Shown in pieces: positions 41,005-48,770 of a stretch of 64,000 nucleotides of DNA. The translations under genes were made by a program, and so were the position numbers. The stretch comes from Caulobacter sp. 17J80-11 (GTDB taxonomy: Bacteria > Pseudomonadota > Alphaproteobacteria > Caulobacterales > Caulobacteraceae). The notes under the pieces were generated by a model that saw nothing but the letters and a program-made list of their open reading frames with translations, was not told where the DNA came from and did no database searches. The stretch's first letter is position 1; each line of letters opens with the position of its first letter. Location of the stretch: the NCBI RefSeq assembly GCF_014349105.1, contig NZ_JACSJI010000009.1:101314-165313 (forward strand). Reading direction: 5' to 3'.

Positions 41005-42078
41005 TCAGGAGTCCTGACCTTCGTCGGGCTCGGGCGTGCCCAGCAGCTCTTCGGAAAGCTTGGCGGACTGGCCGCGCACCCGGCGCTCGATCTCGGCGGC
41101 CACGTCGGGGTTGGTCTTCAGGAACTCGCGCACGTTCTCGCGGCCCTGGCCGATGCGGGTGCTGGAGTAGGAGAACCAGGAGCCCGACTTCTCGATCACC
41201 CCGGCCTTGACGCCCAGGTCGATGATCTCGCCGATCTTCGACACGCCCTCGCCGTACATGATGTCGAACTCGACCTCGCGGAACGGCGGGGCCACCTTGT
41301 TCTTCACCACCTTCACACGGGTGGCGTTGCCGACCACCTCGTCGCGGTTCTTGATCGCGCCGGTGCGGCGGATGTCCAGGCGCACCGAGGCGTAGAACTT
41401 CAGGGCGTTGCCGCCGGTGGTGGTCTCCGGCGAACCGTACATCACCCCGATCTTGTGGCGGATCTGGTTGATGAAGATCACCAGGCACTTGGACTTGGAG
41501 ATCGACGCGGTCAGCTTGCGCAGCGCCTGGCTCATCAGGCGGGCCTGCAGGCCCGGCAGGCTGTCGCCCATCTCGCCTTCGATTTCGGCCTTGGGCGTCA
41601 GGGCCGCCACCGAGTCGATCACGATGATGTCGATCGCGCCGGAGCGGACCAGGGTGTCGGTGATCTCCAGCGCCTGTTCGCCGGTGTCCGGCTGAGAGAC
41701 CAGCAGGTCGTCGAGGTTGACGCCCAGCTTGTTGGCGTAGACCGGGTCCAGCGCGTGCTCGGCGTCCACGAAGGCGGCCACGCCGCCGGCCTTCTGGACC
41801 TCGGCCACGGTGTGCAGGGCCAGCGTCGTCTTGCCCGAGCTTTCCGGCCCGTAGATCTCCACGATGCGGCCCTTCGGCAGGCCGCCGATGCCCAGCGCCA
41901 GGTCGAGGCCAAGCGAGCCGGTCGAGACCGACTCGATCTCCACCACCTTGCCGCCGGCGCCCAGCTTCATCACCGAGCCCTTGCCGAACGCCCGGTCGAT
42001 CTGAGCCAGCGCCGCTTCCAGCGCGCGTTGCTTGTCCGCTTCGTCCTTGCCCACGAGTCTCAATGCCGCCTGTGTCAC
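41005..42078 (-). CDS. recA: Recombinase RecA
   Basis: The strand-exchange and SOS co-protease protein, 357 aa. The Walker A motif is GPESSGKT (residues 77-84). The L1/L2 DNA-binding loops are visible around [20 protein letters not shown] and [30 protein letters not shown] is Walker B. The N-terminal start [20 protein letters not shown] is alphaproteobacteria-like, and the C-terminus is acidic (EPDEGQDS). A LexA-type box overlaps the probable promoter. Confidence 0.98.
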   Translation of the reverse strand: MTQAALRLVGKDEADKQRALEAALAQIDRAFGKGSVMKLGAGGKVVEIESVSTGSLGLDLALGIGGLPKGRIVEIYGPESSGKTTLALHTVAEVQKAGGVAAFVDAEHALDPVYANKLGVNLDDLLVSQPDTGEQALEITDTLVRSGAIDIIVIDSVAALTPKAEIEGEMGDSLPGLQARLMSQALRKLTASISKSKCLVIFINQIRHKIGVMYGSPETTTGGNALKFYASVRLDIRRTGAIKNRDEVVGNATRVKVVKNKVAPPFREVEFDIMYGEGVSKIGEIIDLGVKAGVIEKSGSWFSYSSTRIGQGRENVREFLKTNPDVAAEIERRVRGQSAKLSEELLGTPEPDEGQDS

Positions 42079-42165
42079 TTCGGGCCTCCCCTATCGCACG
42101 ATTCCAAACCGTGTCTGCCGGAGAGCCCCGCCGTCTCGACCGCTCGAAGCGTCCCCATGAGCTGA

Positions 42166-42201
42166 ACCGTACTCGTTTCGTTCCATGTTCGCAAGATGTT
42201 C
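42166..42201 (-). promoter_or_regulatory. LexA/SOS box and recA promoter
   Basis: GTTC-GCAAGAT-GTTC at 42187-42201 is an exact match to the alphaproteobacterial LexA site GTTC-N7-GTTC. On the minus strand a promoter TTGCGA (42189-42194), 17 bp, TACGGT (42166-42171) overlaps it and directs recA, starting about 90 bp away. Repressor bound here would cover the -35 hexamer. The same box is 67 bp upstream of the divergent DUF2945 gene. Confidence 0.8.
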
Positions 42202-42267
42202 TCTTTCACCCCGCGAACGGAACGCGTTCCGCCCTCGCCCGCTCTCCCCGAAACGGAGGCGAACCCC

Positions 42268-42480
42268 ATGGTCGACAAGGATTTCAAGCCGGGCGACAAG
42301 GTCCGCTGGAACACGCCGCAGGGCGAGACCCGCGGCGAGGTCGTGCGGAAAGAGACCAAGACCACCCGCGCCGGCGGACACTTGGCCAGGCCGGACAAGG
42401 CCCACCCCGAATACCGGGTGCGCAGCGACAGGACCGGCGGCGAGGCGATCCACCGCCCCGAGGCCCTGCGCCGCGACTGA
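42268..42480 (+). CDS. DUF2945 (HVA1/TUDOR-like) small protein
   Basis: A 70-aa protein with the DUF2945 pattern: FKPGDKVRWNTPQGETRGEV, then HPEYRVRSDRTGGEAIHRPE. This is a small SH3/Tudor-like barrel found in bacteria and fungi, sometimes called hypervirulence-associated TUDOR domain; its bacterial function is unknown. Start ATG 42268 has GGAGG at 8-nt spacing, so the longer in-frame extension to 42196 is rejected. Divergent from recA, with the LexA box in the shared region, so SOS control is possible. Confidence 0.85.
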   Translation: MVDKDFKPGDKVRWNTPQGETRGEVVRKETKTTRAGGHLARPDKAHPEYRVRSDRTGGEAIHRPEALRRD

Positions 42481-42519
42481 AAGCCGCGCTCAAACTCGTT
42501 CGCCGCGGCTCTGCTCCGC

Positions 42520-43530
42520 TCAGGTGAACAGGAAGTCGCCGCGGTGCAGCTCGCTCACGCCTTTCACCAGGATCGAGTTGTCCGCGTCGAACTGGATCAG
42601 CACGCCGTCCGCCGTCTGCTCGAACAGCGCCGAGAGCTCGCGGAAATTGTGAACGTCGGTGTCGTGGAGTTCGATACGGTCGCGGCTCGTCTGGAAGTCC
42701 TCGATGGTGTCCTTGCCGTTCTCCGCGCCGAACACGAACCGGTCCGCCCCGCCGCGCGCCTGATCGGACATGGCGGCTGCGTCGCCCCACATCCGGTCCG
42801 TCTCGCCCTGGCCGCTGACCAGCCGGTCGTTTCCGCCCCGGGCCTGGCCCTCCAGCGTCAAACCGTCGCCGTACATCTCGGTGATGGCGGGGAAGAAGGT
42901 CGGGTTCTGGTCCTTCGCGATCAGAACGTCGTTCCCGCCGCGGGCGTTGTCGCTCAGGGTCTTGGCGTCGCCGACGAGCCTGCTGAACAGGTCGTCACCC
43001 ATGATCGTGTCATCGCCGCCGCCGGCGCGACCGCTCATCGTGTCGGCGTCGCCGTACAGCTCCATGCCGCCGTGGAAGGGGGTGACGCCGCCCAGGTGGT
43101 CGTCCCCACCGCGGGTCCGGCCGGTCATGCTCACGGCGTCGCCGTAAGCGATCGCGCCAAAGTCGCCGGCGACGCGGATATCGTCGTTCCCGCCGACAGC
43201 CCGGTCGCTCATGGTCAAGGCGTCGCCGACGGCCTTGGCCTCGAACGTCCCGCGCGCGCTGAGAATATCGTCGCCGCCGCGGGTCTTGCCGAGCATGTCG
43301 AACGCATCGCCGACGACGGTGACCGCACTCTCGTTCTGCCCGAGAATATCGTCGTCCCCGCCGCTGGCCCCTTCAGCGAGCGTGCGGGCGTCGCCGACCA
43401 GCGCGCCGAACCCACCCTCCAGTTCGTGGATGGTCTGGTCCCCGGCACGCGTCCGGTCGGCGAGGGTGCCGGAGTCGTCGCCAAACTCCACGGTCCCGAA
43501 AATCGGATCGTCATTGATGATCACGGTCAT
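42520..43530 (-). CDS. RTX-like calcium-binding repeat protein, probably type I secreted
   Basis: A 336-aa acidic protein (start ATG 43530, with TGGAGG upstream). It is built of about eight copies of an 18-residue core, G-D-A-x-T-M-S-x-x-A-R-G-G-D/N-D-x-I, spaced 30-37 residues apart, for example VGDALTMSDRAVGGNDDI and YGDADTMSGRAGGGDDTI. GGxD clusters resemble RTX calcium sites, but the spacing is far longer than classic 9-residue RTX. The C-terminus DRFVFGAENGKDTIEDFQ and RGDFLFT is like type I secretion signals of M10/RTX proteins. No N-terminal signal. No transporter genes are adjacent. Confidence 0.8.
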   Translation of the reverse strand: MTVIINDDPIFGTVEFGDDSGTLADRTRAGDQTIHELEGGFGALVGDARTLAEGASGGDDDILGQNESAVTVVGDAFDMLGKTRGGDDILSARGTFEAKAVGDALTMSDRAVGGNDDIRVAGDFGAIAYGDAVSMTGRTRGGDDHLGGVTPFHGGMELYGDADTMSGRAGGGDDTIMGDDLFSRLVGDAKTLSDNARGGNDVLIAKDQNPTFFPAITEMYGDGLTLEGQARGGNDRLVSGQGETDRMWGDAAAMSDQARGGADRFVFGAENGKDTIEDFQTSRDRIELHDTDVHNFRELSALFEQTADGVLIQFDADNSILVKGVSELHRGDFLFT

Positions 43531-43615
43531 GGAAAGCGCCTCCAAACGGCGGCTCAACTCAGGACCTCATGGCTTGTGTCCGCCGCAGTTCACCCTGGCC
43601 GCAGGTATGGTCGCC

Positions 43616-44347
43616 TCAGGTCGAGAATTTGCGCTTCGCGGCGGGCATGTAGCTGGGGCCGACCGGCACGGCGACGCCGTCGGCGAGGATCAGCACCGCC
43701 CCGCCGGCTCCGTTCGGCTGGAACTCGCGCACCGCTTCAGGCCGCACGAAGGCTGAGCGATGCACGCGCATGAGCTCCTGCGGATCCAGCCGCTCCTCCA
43801 GCGCCGCCATGGTGGCGCGCAGGATATGGCTGCGCTGGGCGGTGTGCAGCAAGACGTAGTCCTTGGCCGCCTCGATCCACTCGATCGCCTTCAGCGGCAC
43901 CCGCTCCAGCCCCAGGCGCCCCTGCACCCAGAAGTCTCCCGCCACCGGCGGCGCGTCCACCGCCGCCGGCCGGCGGCCCTCACGGCGGCGGCGCACCCGG
44001 TCCACCGCCTGACGCAGGCGGTCCAGCCGCAGCGGCTTGAGCAGATAGTCGGCCGCCTCCACGTCGAAGGCGTCGACCGCGTGGTGCTCGAAGGCGGTCA
44101 GGAAGATGATCTCCGGGCGCCGCTCGGCCGGAATGTCGGCCGCGACGCCCAGGCCCGAGCGGCCCGGCATCTGGATGTCCAGAACCGCCAGGTCCGGCTG
44201 CAGGCGCGCGATGGCGTCCAGCGCCTCGACGCCGTTGCGGGCGGTCGCCACCACCTCGGTCCCCGGCACGTCCTCGAAGGCCACCGCCAGGCGCTCCAGC
44301 GCGAGCGGCTCGTCGTCGGCCAGCACCACCCTCATCGTCTCGCTCAC
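43616..44347 (-). CDS. LytTR-type response regulator
   Basis: A 243-aa regulator with a receiver domain (MRVVLADDEPLALERLAVAF, phospho-acceptor Asp in LAVLDIQMPGRSG, Lys in YLLKPLRLD) and a C-terminal LytTR DNA-binding domain (IEWIEAAKDYVLLHTAQRSH, LMRVHRSAFVRPEAV). The GTG at 44347 overlaps the stop of the histidine-kinase gene (GTGA) and has GGAGAGG 8 nt upstream, so it is preferred to ATG 44335. With that kinase it forms a LytS/LytR two-component system; target genes are unknown. Confidence 0.93.
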   Translation of the reverse strand: MSETMRVVLADDEPLALERLAVAFEDVPGTEVVATARNGVEALDAIARLQPDLAVLDIQMPGRSGLGVAADIPAERRPEIIFLTAFEHHAVDAFDVEAADYLLKPLRLDRLRQAVDRVRRRREGRRPAAVDAPPVAGDFWVQGRLGLERVPLKAIEWIEAAKDYVLLHTAQRSHILRATMAALEERLDPQELMRVHRSAFVRPEAVREFQPNGAGGAVLILADGVAVPVGPSYMPAAKRKFST

Positions 44348-45495
44348 GCGGCAGCCCTCTCCGCCCAGGTCAGCGGGAACCGGACCGCGGCCCGGAAGCC
44401 CTCGCCATTCGCGCCCGCGTCCAGCGCGGCGCGCGCCCCGTACAACAAGGCCAGCCGCTCGCGCACGTTGTTCAGGCCGACGCCGATTCCCGGCGGACGC
44501 GGACCAGTCTGCACCTCGCCGGCCCCGTCGTCCTCGACCGAAAGGACGAGATCCTCGCCCTCGCGGCTCGCCGCCACGCGCAGGGTCACCGGCCGCAGGG
44601 CCGGGCTGACCGCGTACTTCACCGCATTCTCGACCAGCGGCTGCAGCAGGAAGCTGGGCGCCATGGCCCGGAGCAGCTCCGGCGGACAGTCCCAGACCAC
44701 CCGCATGCGGTCGCGGAAGCGCTCGGCCTCGATGTCCAGATAGGCCTGGGTCACGGCCAGCTCGTCCTCCAGCGGCGTGAACGGCTCGGCGTCGGCCGCC
44801 AGCGAGGCGCGCAGGAAGTCCGACAGCTTGCCGATCATCGCCTCGGCCTCCTTGGCGCGCTTGGTGACCACCAGGCTGCCGATGGCGTTCAGCGTGTTGA
44901 ACAGGAAGTGCGGGTTGAGCTGGAAGCGCAGCGCCGCCAGCTGCGCGCGACTGGCCGCCGCCAGGGCCTCGGCCAGGCGACGGTCGCGCTCGCGGGTCTC
45001 GATCACCGAGATCAGCCCGGTCGCTCCCATGCCGAAGAAGCCGTAGAGCGCCAGGTAGAGCACCGCGTTGGTGGTGATCACCAAGCGCATGGTGAGGGCG
45101 AACAGGGGGTTGTCGGACACGACCTGTCCTTGCGGGGCCTCGCCCGGATGCAGCCAGCCGGCGGTCTGCAGGTCGGCCGTGACGTGCAGCGCCCAGGCCA
45201 GGGCAAGCACGAGGCCGAGGACCACGATCCGCCCCGGCCGGCGGTTCTCGGGAAGGGCGATCGCGAGCCGCCAGGCGCCGGCGCACAGGATCACGCCGAG
45301 CGCGGCCAGCGCGGTCCACCGCACCGCCTCGCGCGGCGAGAACAGGTCCGGCTCGGCCAGACCGCCCGCCATCATCAGCAGCAGGCCCAGCGTCCACACG
45401 CCCCCGATCAGCCGCAGGGCCTGGGGCCAGTGGCGATCGGAAACGACAGGCTGGGCGGTGGACGTCACGGGCGTGAACCTGAGCAAGACACGCAT
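44344..45495 (-). CDS. LytS-type membrane sensor histidine kinase
   Basis: A 383-aa sensor. The start ATG 45495 (MRVLLRFTPVTSTAQPVVSD) is the most likely; an earlier in-frame ATG adds only low-complexity residues. Four hydrophobic segments fill residues about 25-165 (LIGGVWTLGLLLMMAGGL and others). The His_kinase domain has LRFQLNPHFLFNTLNAIGS with the phospho-His, and the ATPase domain has LQPLVENAVKYAV and GIGVGLNNVRERL. No extracellular domain of note, so it may sense within the membrane. Coupled to the LytTR regulator. Divergent from the S41 protease gene. Confidence 0.92.
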   Translation of the reverse strand: MRVLLRFTPVTSTAQPVVSDRHWPQALRLIGGVWTLGLLLMMAGGLAEPDLFSPREAVRWTALAALGVILCAGAWRLAIALPENRRPGRIVVLGLVLALAWALHVTADLQTAGWLHPGEAPQGQVVSDNPLFALTMRLVITTNAVLYLALYGFFGMGATGLISVIETRERDRRLAEALAAASRAQLAALRFQLNPHFLFNTLNAIGSLVVTKRAKEAEAMIGKLSDFLRASLAADAEPFTPLEDELAVTQAYLDIEAERFRDRMRVVWDCPPELLRAMAPSFLLQPLVENAVKYAVSPALRPVTLRVAASREGEDLVLSVEDDGAGEVQTGPRPPGIGVGLNNVRERLALLYGARAALDAGANGEGFRAAVRFPLTWAERAAA

Positions 45496-45635
45496 CGACC
45501 CTACACGGACAGGCGTCTGAGCGCTCGGACCTTCGTCGCAGCTTCGTCGCGGTTCCGGCGCTCGGTCGCAGGGCGGCGGACGCGACGCGCGGAGAGGGTG
45601 ATACAAGCGTCAAAGCAAAGCTTCGGAGCCGCCCC

Positions 45636-46718
45636 GTGCACAAGACCCTCGCCGCCGCCGTGCTCGCCACCGTGCTGGCCGGATCCGCCGCCGGCGTGAC
45701 CGCCCAGACGGCGCCCCAAACCACGCCGCAGGCCGCCACGCCCGCCGCCACTTCCGAGCCCCTGACGCGCGCCGAAGCGACGGCCGCCCTGAAGGCGCTG
45801 GACGCCGCGCTCGACACCTACATCTTCCCCGACGCGGCCGCGAAGGCGCGCAAGGCGCTGAAGGCCGGCTGGAACGACTATCTGGCGATCGGCGACAAGG
45901 CGGCCTTCGCCGAGCGGCTGACCCGCGACATCGGCGCGGCGCTGGACGACCACCACTTCTACGTCCGCGCCAGCGCGCCGGGCCCGCGCCCGGCCCCGGC
46001 GAACCCGCTGGCGACCGAAGCCGCCGACGCCTACGGCTTCGCGACCGTCCAGCGCATGCCGGGCAATATCGGCTACATCGACCTGCGCCAGTTCTCCGAC
46101 AGCCCGGAGGGCGCCAGGCGCGCGGAGGCGGCCATGGACCTGGTGCAGGACACGCAGGCCCTGATCATCGACCTGCGCGCCAACCGCGGCGGCGGCGGCG
46201 CGGCCATGGCCGCCCTGATCGGACGCATGGCCTCGACGCCGATCCCCCGCTCCGAGCTGATCTGGCGCGAGGGCGAGACCTTCACCCGCGTCCCAGGCGA
46301 GACCACCGACTATCCGGCCGAGAAGCGCTACGCCCGCCCGGTCTTCCTGCTGACCGCCAACTTCACTATCTCCGCCGCGGAGGCCTTCGCCTACGACCTG
46401 CAGGCGGCCGGGCGCGTGACCGTGGTCGGCGAGACCACCCGCGGCGGGGCCAACCCGATGAACCGGCCGCCGTACGATCTGGGCGCGGGCCTGCGCGCCT
46501 GGGTCTCGAACGGCCGCTCCGAGCACCCGGTGACCAAGGGCACGCCCAACGGCACGGGGGTGAAGCCCGACGTGCCGACCGCGCCGGCCGACGCGCTCAA
46601 GGTCGCCTACGCCCGCGCGCTGCAGGACCTGCCGACCGAGGGCCTGACGCCCGGCCAGGCGCGCGAGCTGGACAAGGCCAGATCCGACGCCGAGGCCGCC
46701 CTCGCCCGCACGCCCTGA
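45636..46718 (+). CDS. S41 family peptidase (exported)
   Basis: A 360-aa exported protein with signal peptide MHKTLAAAVLATVLAGSAAG ending near VTAQ. The N-terminal helical region resembles that of IRBP-type S41 proteins. The protease core has NIGYIDLRQFSDSPEG, the LIIDLRANRGGGGAAMAAL substrate strand, and TANFTISAAEAFAYDL, where the Ser in ISAAE is the expected nucleophile; VGETTRGGANPM follows. There is no PDZ domain, unlike CtpA. It likely cleaves peptides in the periplasm. It starts with GTG. A shared bidirectional terminator follows. Confidence 0.9.
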   Translation: MHKTLAAAVLATVLAGSAAGVTAQTAPQTTPQAATPAATSEPLTRAEATAALKALDAALDTYIFPDAAAKARKALKAGWNDYLAIGDKAAFAERLTRDIGAALDDHHFYVRASAPGPRPAPANPLATEAADAYGFATVQRMPGNIGYIDLRQFSDSPEGARRAEAAMDLVQDTQALIIDLRANRGGGGAAMAALIGRMASTPIPRSELIWREGETFTRVPGETTDYPAEKRYARPVFLLTANFTISAAEAFAYDLQAAGRVTVVGETTRGGANPMNRPPYDLGAGLRAWVSNGRSEHPVTKGTPNGTGVKPDVPTAPADALKVAYARALQDLPTEGLTPGQARELDKARSDAEAALARTP

Positions 46719-46729
46719 TCTGAAAGCAA

Positions 46730-46761
46730 AAGGCCCCCGGCGCGGAAACGCCGGGGGCCTT
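46730..46761. terminator. Bidirectional terminator between S41 peptidase and DUF885 genes
   Basis: AAGGCCCCCGGCG and CGCCGGGGGCCTT pair over 13 bp around CGGAAA, 11 bp after the S41 stop and 21 bp from the DUF885 stop. A-rich and T-containing flanks let it work on both strands. Confidence 0.9.
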
Positions 46762-46782
46762 CGCAATTTCAGTCTTGGGCTA

Positions 46783-48600
46783 TCAGGCGTTGGCCGCCCA
46801 GCCGGCGACGTTGCGCTCCAGCACGGTCAGCGGCACCGAGCCGTTCAGCAGCACCGCGTCGTGGAAGCCCTTCAGGTCGAACTTGGCGCCCATCTTGGCC
46901 TTGGCCTCGTCGCGGATGCGGGCGATGACCGTGTGGCCGATCTTGTAGCTGCAGGCCTGGCCCGGCCACACGCAGTAGCGCTCGATCTCGCGGGCGGCCG
47001 AGGTCTCCGGCTCGCCGCAGTTGTCGACCATCCACTTGATCGCCTGCTCGCGGCTCCAGCGCTTGTGGTGCATGCCGGTGTCGACCACAAGGCGCACGGC
47101 GCGGAACAGATAGGACTGCAGGAAGCCGACCCGGCCCAGCGGGTCGTTGTCATAGACGCCCATCTCCATCGCCAGCTGCTCGGCGTACAGGCCCCAGCCC
47201 TCGTTGTAGGACGAGGAGCTGCCCAGACGGCGGTAGAGCGGCAGTTCGCCGGCTTCGAGTGCCAGGGCGTTCTGCAGGTGATGGCCCGGCACCGCCTCGT
47301 GGTAGCTCAGGGTCGGCAGACCCCACTTCGGCCACTCCGAGGTGTCGCGCAGGTTGATGTAGTAGGCGCCCGGGCGCGAGCCGTCGAGCGAGGGGCGGTT
47401 GTAGTAGCCGCCCGGCGCGCCGGCCTCGATGGTGACCGGCACCCGGCGGATCTCCACGCGCGCCTTCGGCACGGTGGCGAACACTTCCGGCAGACGCGCC
47501 CACATGGCCTGGACCTGGGCGTTCAGGGCGGACAGCAGCTCGGCCTTGCCCGCGTCGGTGTTCGGATAGAGGTGCTGCGGGTCCTTGCTGAGCGCGGTGA
47601 TGCGCTCGCCGACCGTGCCCTGGGTCATGCCCTGGGCCTTCAGGATCACGTCGATTTCCGATTGCAGCTTGGCGACCTGGTCGAGGCCGATCTTGTGGAT
47701 CTCCTCGCCCGACAGGCTGGTGGTGGTGTTGGACTTCAGGCCGTGGGCGTAGAGCGCCTCGCCCTTGGGCAGGCGCCACACGCCGGCCTCGTGGGTCGCC
47801 TTCGGCTGCAGGGCCTTCAGGGCGTCGATCTGGCGATCCAGGGCGGCGCGGACCGGGCCGGCCACGATGGCCGTGGCGGTGGCTTCGTAGTCGCCGGCGA
47901 CGCCGGCGGCCTGGGCGCGGCGGACCAGCGAGCGCACCAGCGAAGTCTCGCCCGGGGCGGTGTCGCGCAGCGCGCTCAGCTGGACGATGGCCTTGGCCAG
48001 CACGAAGTCGGGGGCGATCACGCCCACGCCGGCGTCGTGCTTGACCCGCTCGGTCTCCTGGTCGAGCGCCGTGGCGAAAGCGTTCAGGCGCGAGACGTAG
48101 GCGTCGGCGTCGTCCTTGGTCGCGATCTTGTGCTGGTTGTCGAGCCAGTCCGGCAGGCCCTGGTAGGAGCCGCCCAGCTGGCTGACGATGTACGGGTTCG
48201 GACGCCCGCCCATCGAGCCGTAGTTGAACGTCTTCGCGCCGTCGGCGGAGACCTGGTAGCGGAACTGGGTGATGTCGTAGGTGACCTGCGAGGCCGGCGA
48301 CAGCTTGGCGCGGTTGATGGCGCCGAACTCCTTCAGCCGGCGCGCCGCGCGGGCGCGGTCGTCGGCGACCGAGGCCAGCGAACGGTCGTCCAGCTTGAAC
48401 TTCATCGCGGCGCGGGCTCCGGTGTCGAGGCCGAGGCTCGTCACCTGCTCGGGCGAGTCGTTCAGGTTCTCTTCCAGATGGCGGGTCAGAAGCGCGTCGA
48501 GCTTCTGGTCTTCGGTCTGGACCTGAGCCAGAGCCGGAACGGCGGCGGCCAGGGCGCCGGCGCCCGCCCCCGCGGCGAGCAGTTGACGACGATCGATCAC
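46783..48600 (-). CDS. DUF885 metallopeptidase-like protein, tandem copy 1
   Basis: A 605-aa exported protein of the DUF885 family. The GTG at 48600 has GGGGA 9 nt upstream and begins VIDRRQLLAAGAGAGALAAA, a twin-arginine (Tat)-like signal ending VPALA. The zinc-peptidase-like motif HEAVPGHHLQ is at about residue 434, followed by YNEGWGLYAEQLAMEMG with a further Glu, and the family stretch ERYCVWPGQACSY. DUF885 proteins are predicted peptidases without a firm substrate. First of three paralogues on the same strand (next 48771-50627 and 50800-52644); transcribed last. Confidence 0.92.
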   Translation of the reverse strand: MIDRRQLLAAGAGAGALAAAVPALAQVQTEDQKLDALLTRHLEENLNDSPEQVTSLGLDTGARAAMKFKLDDRSLASVADDRARAARRLKEFGAINRAKLSPASQVTYDITQFRYQVSADGAKTFNYGSMGGRPNPYIVSQLGGSYQGLPDWLDNQHKIATKDDADAYVSRLNAFATALDQETERVKHDAGVGVIAPDFVLAKAIVQLSALRDTAPGETSLVRSLVRRAQAAGVAGDYEATATAIVAGPVRAALDRQIDALKALQPKATHEAGVWRLPKGEALYAHGLKSNTTTSLSGEEIHKIGLDQVAKLQSEIDVILKAQGMTQGTVGERITALSKDPQHLYPNTDAGKAELLSALNAQVQAMWARLPEVFATVPKARVEIRRVPVTIEAGAPGGYYNRPSLDGSRPGAYYINLRDTSEWPKWGLPTLSYHEAVPGHHLQNALALEAGELPLYRRLGSSSSYNEGWGLYAEQLAMEMGVYDNDPLGRVGFLQSYLFRAVRLVVDTGMHHKRWSREQAIKWMVDNCGEPETSAAREIERYCVWPGQACSYKIGHTVIARIRDEAKAKMGAKFDLKGFHDAVLLNGSVPLTVLERNVAGWAANA

Positions 48601-48730
48601 GCTATTCACTCCCCGATGATGCGGGCCCTCGCGGGGCCGTGCGGCTCCCTGCGGAGCTCGTCGACGCAAAGGGGTAAGGGAGACGCCGAAGCTGGGCAAG
48701 CGGCTAACGTTGCCGCACAAACAATCGGAC

Positions 48731-48763
48731 GCGGCCGCCGGCGCATCGCCCGCCGGCGGCCGC
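48731..48763 (-). terminator. GC hairpin between DUF885 copies 1 and 2
   Basis: A 13-bp perfect stem (GCGGCCGCCGGCG and its complement) with a 7-nt loop, just past the stop of copy 2. No clear T-run, so only a possible terminator. Confidence 0.5.
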
Positions 48764-48770
48764 TCCCGGA

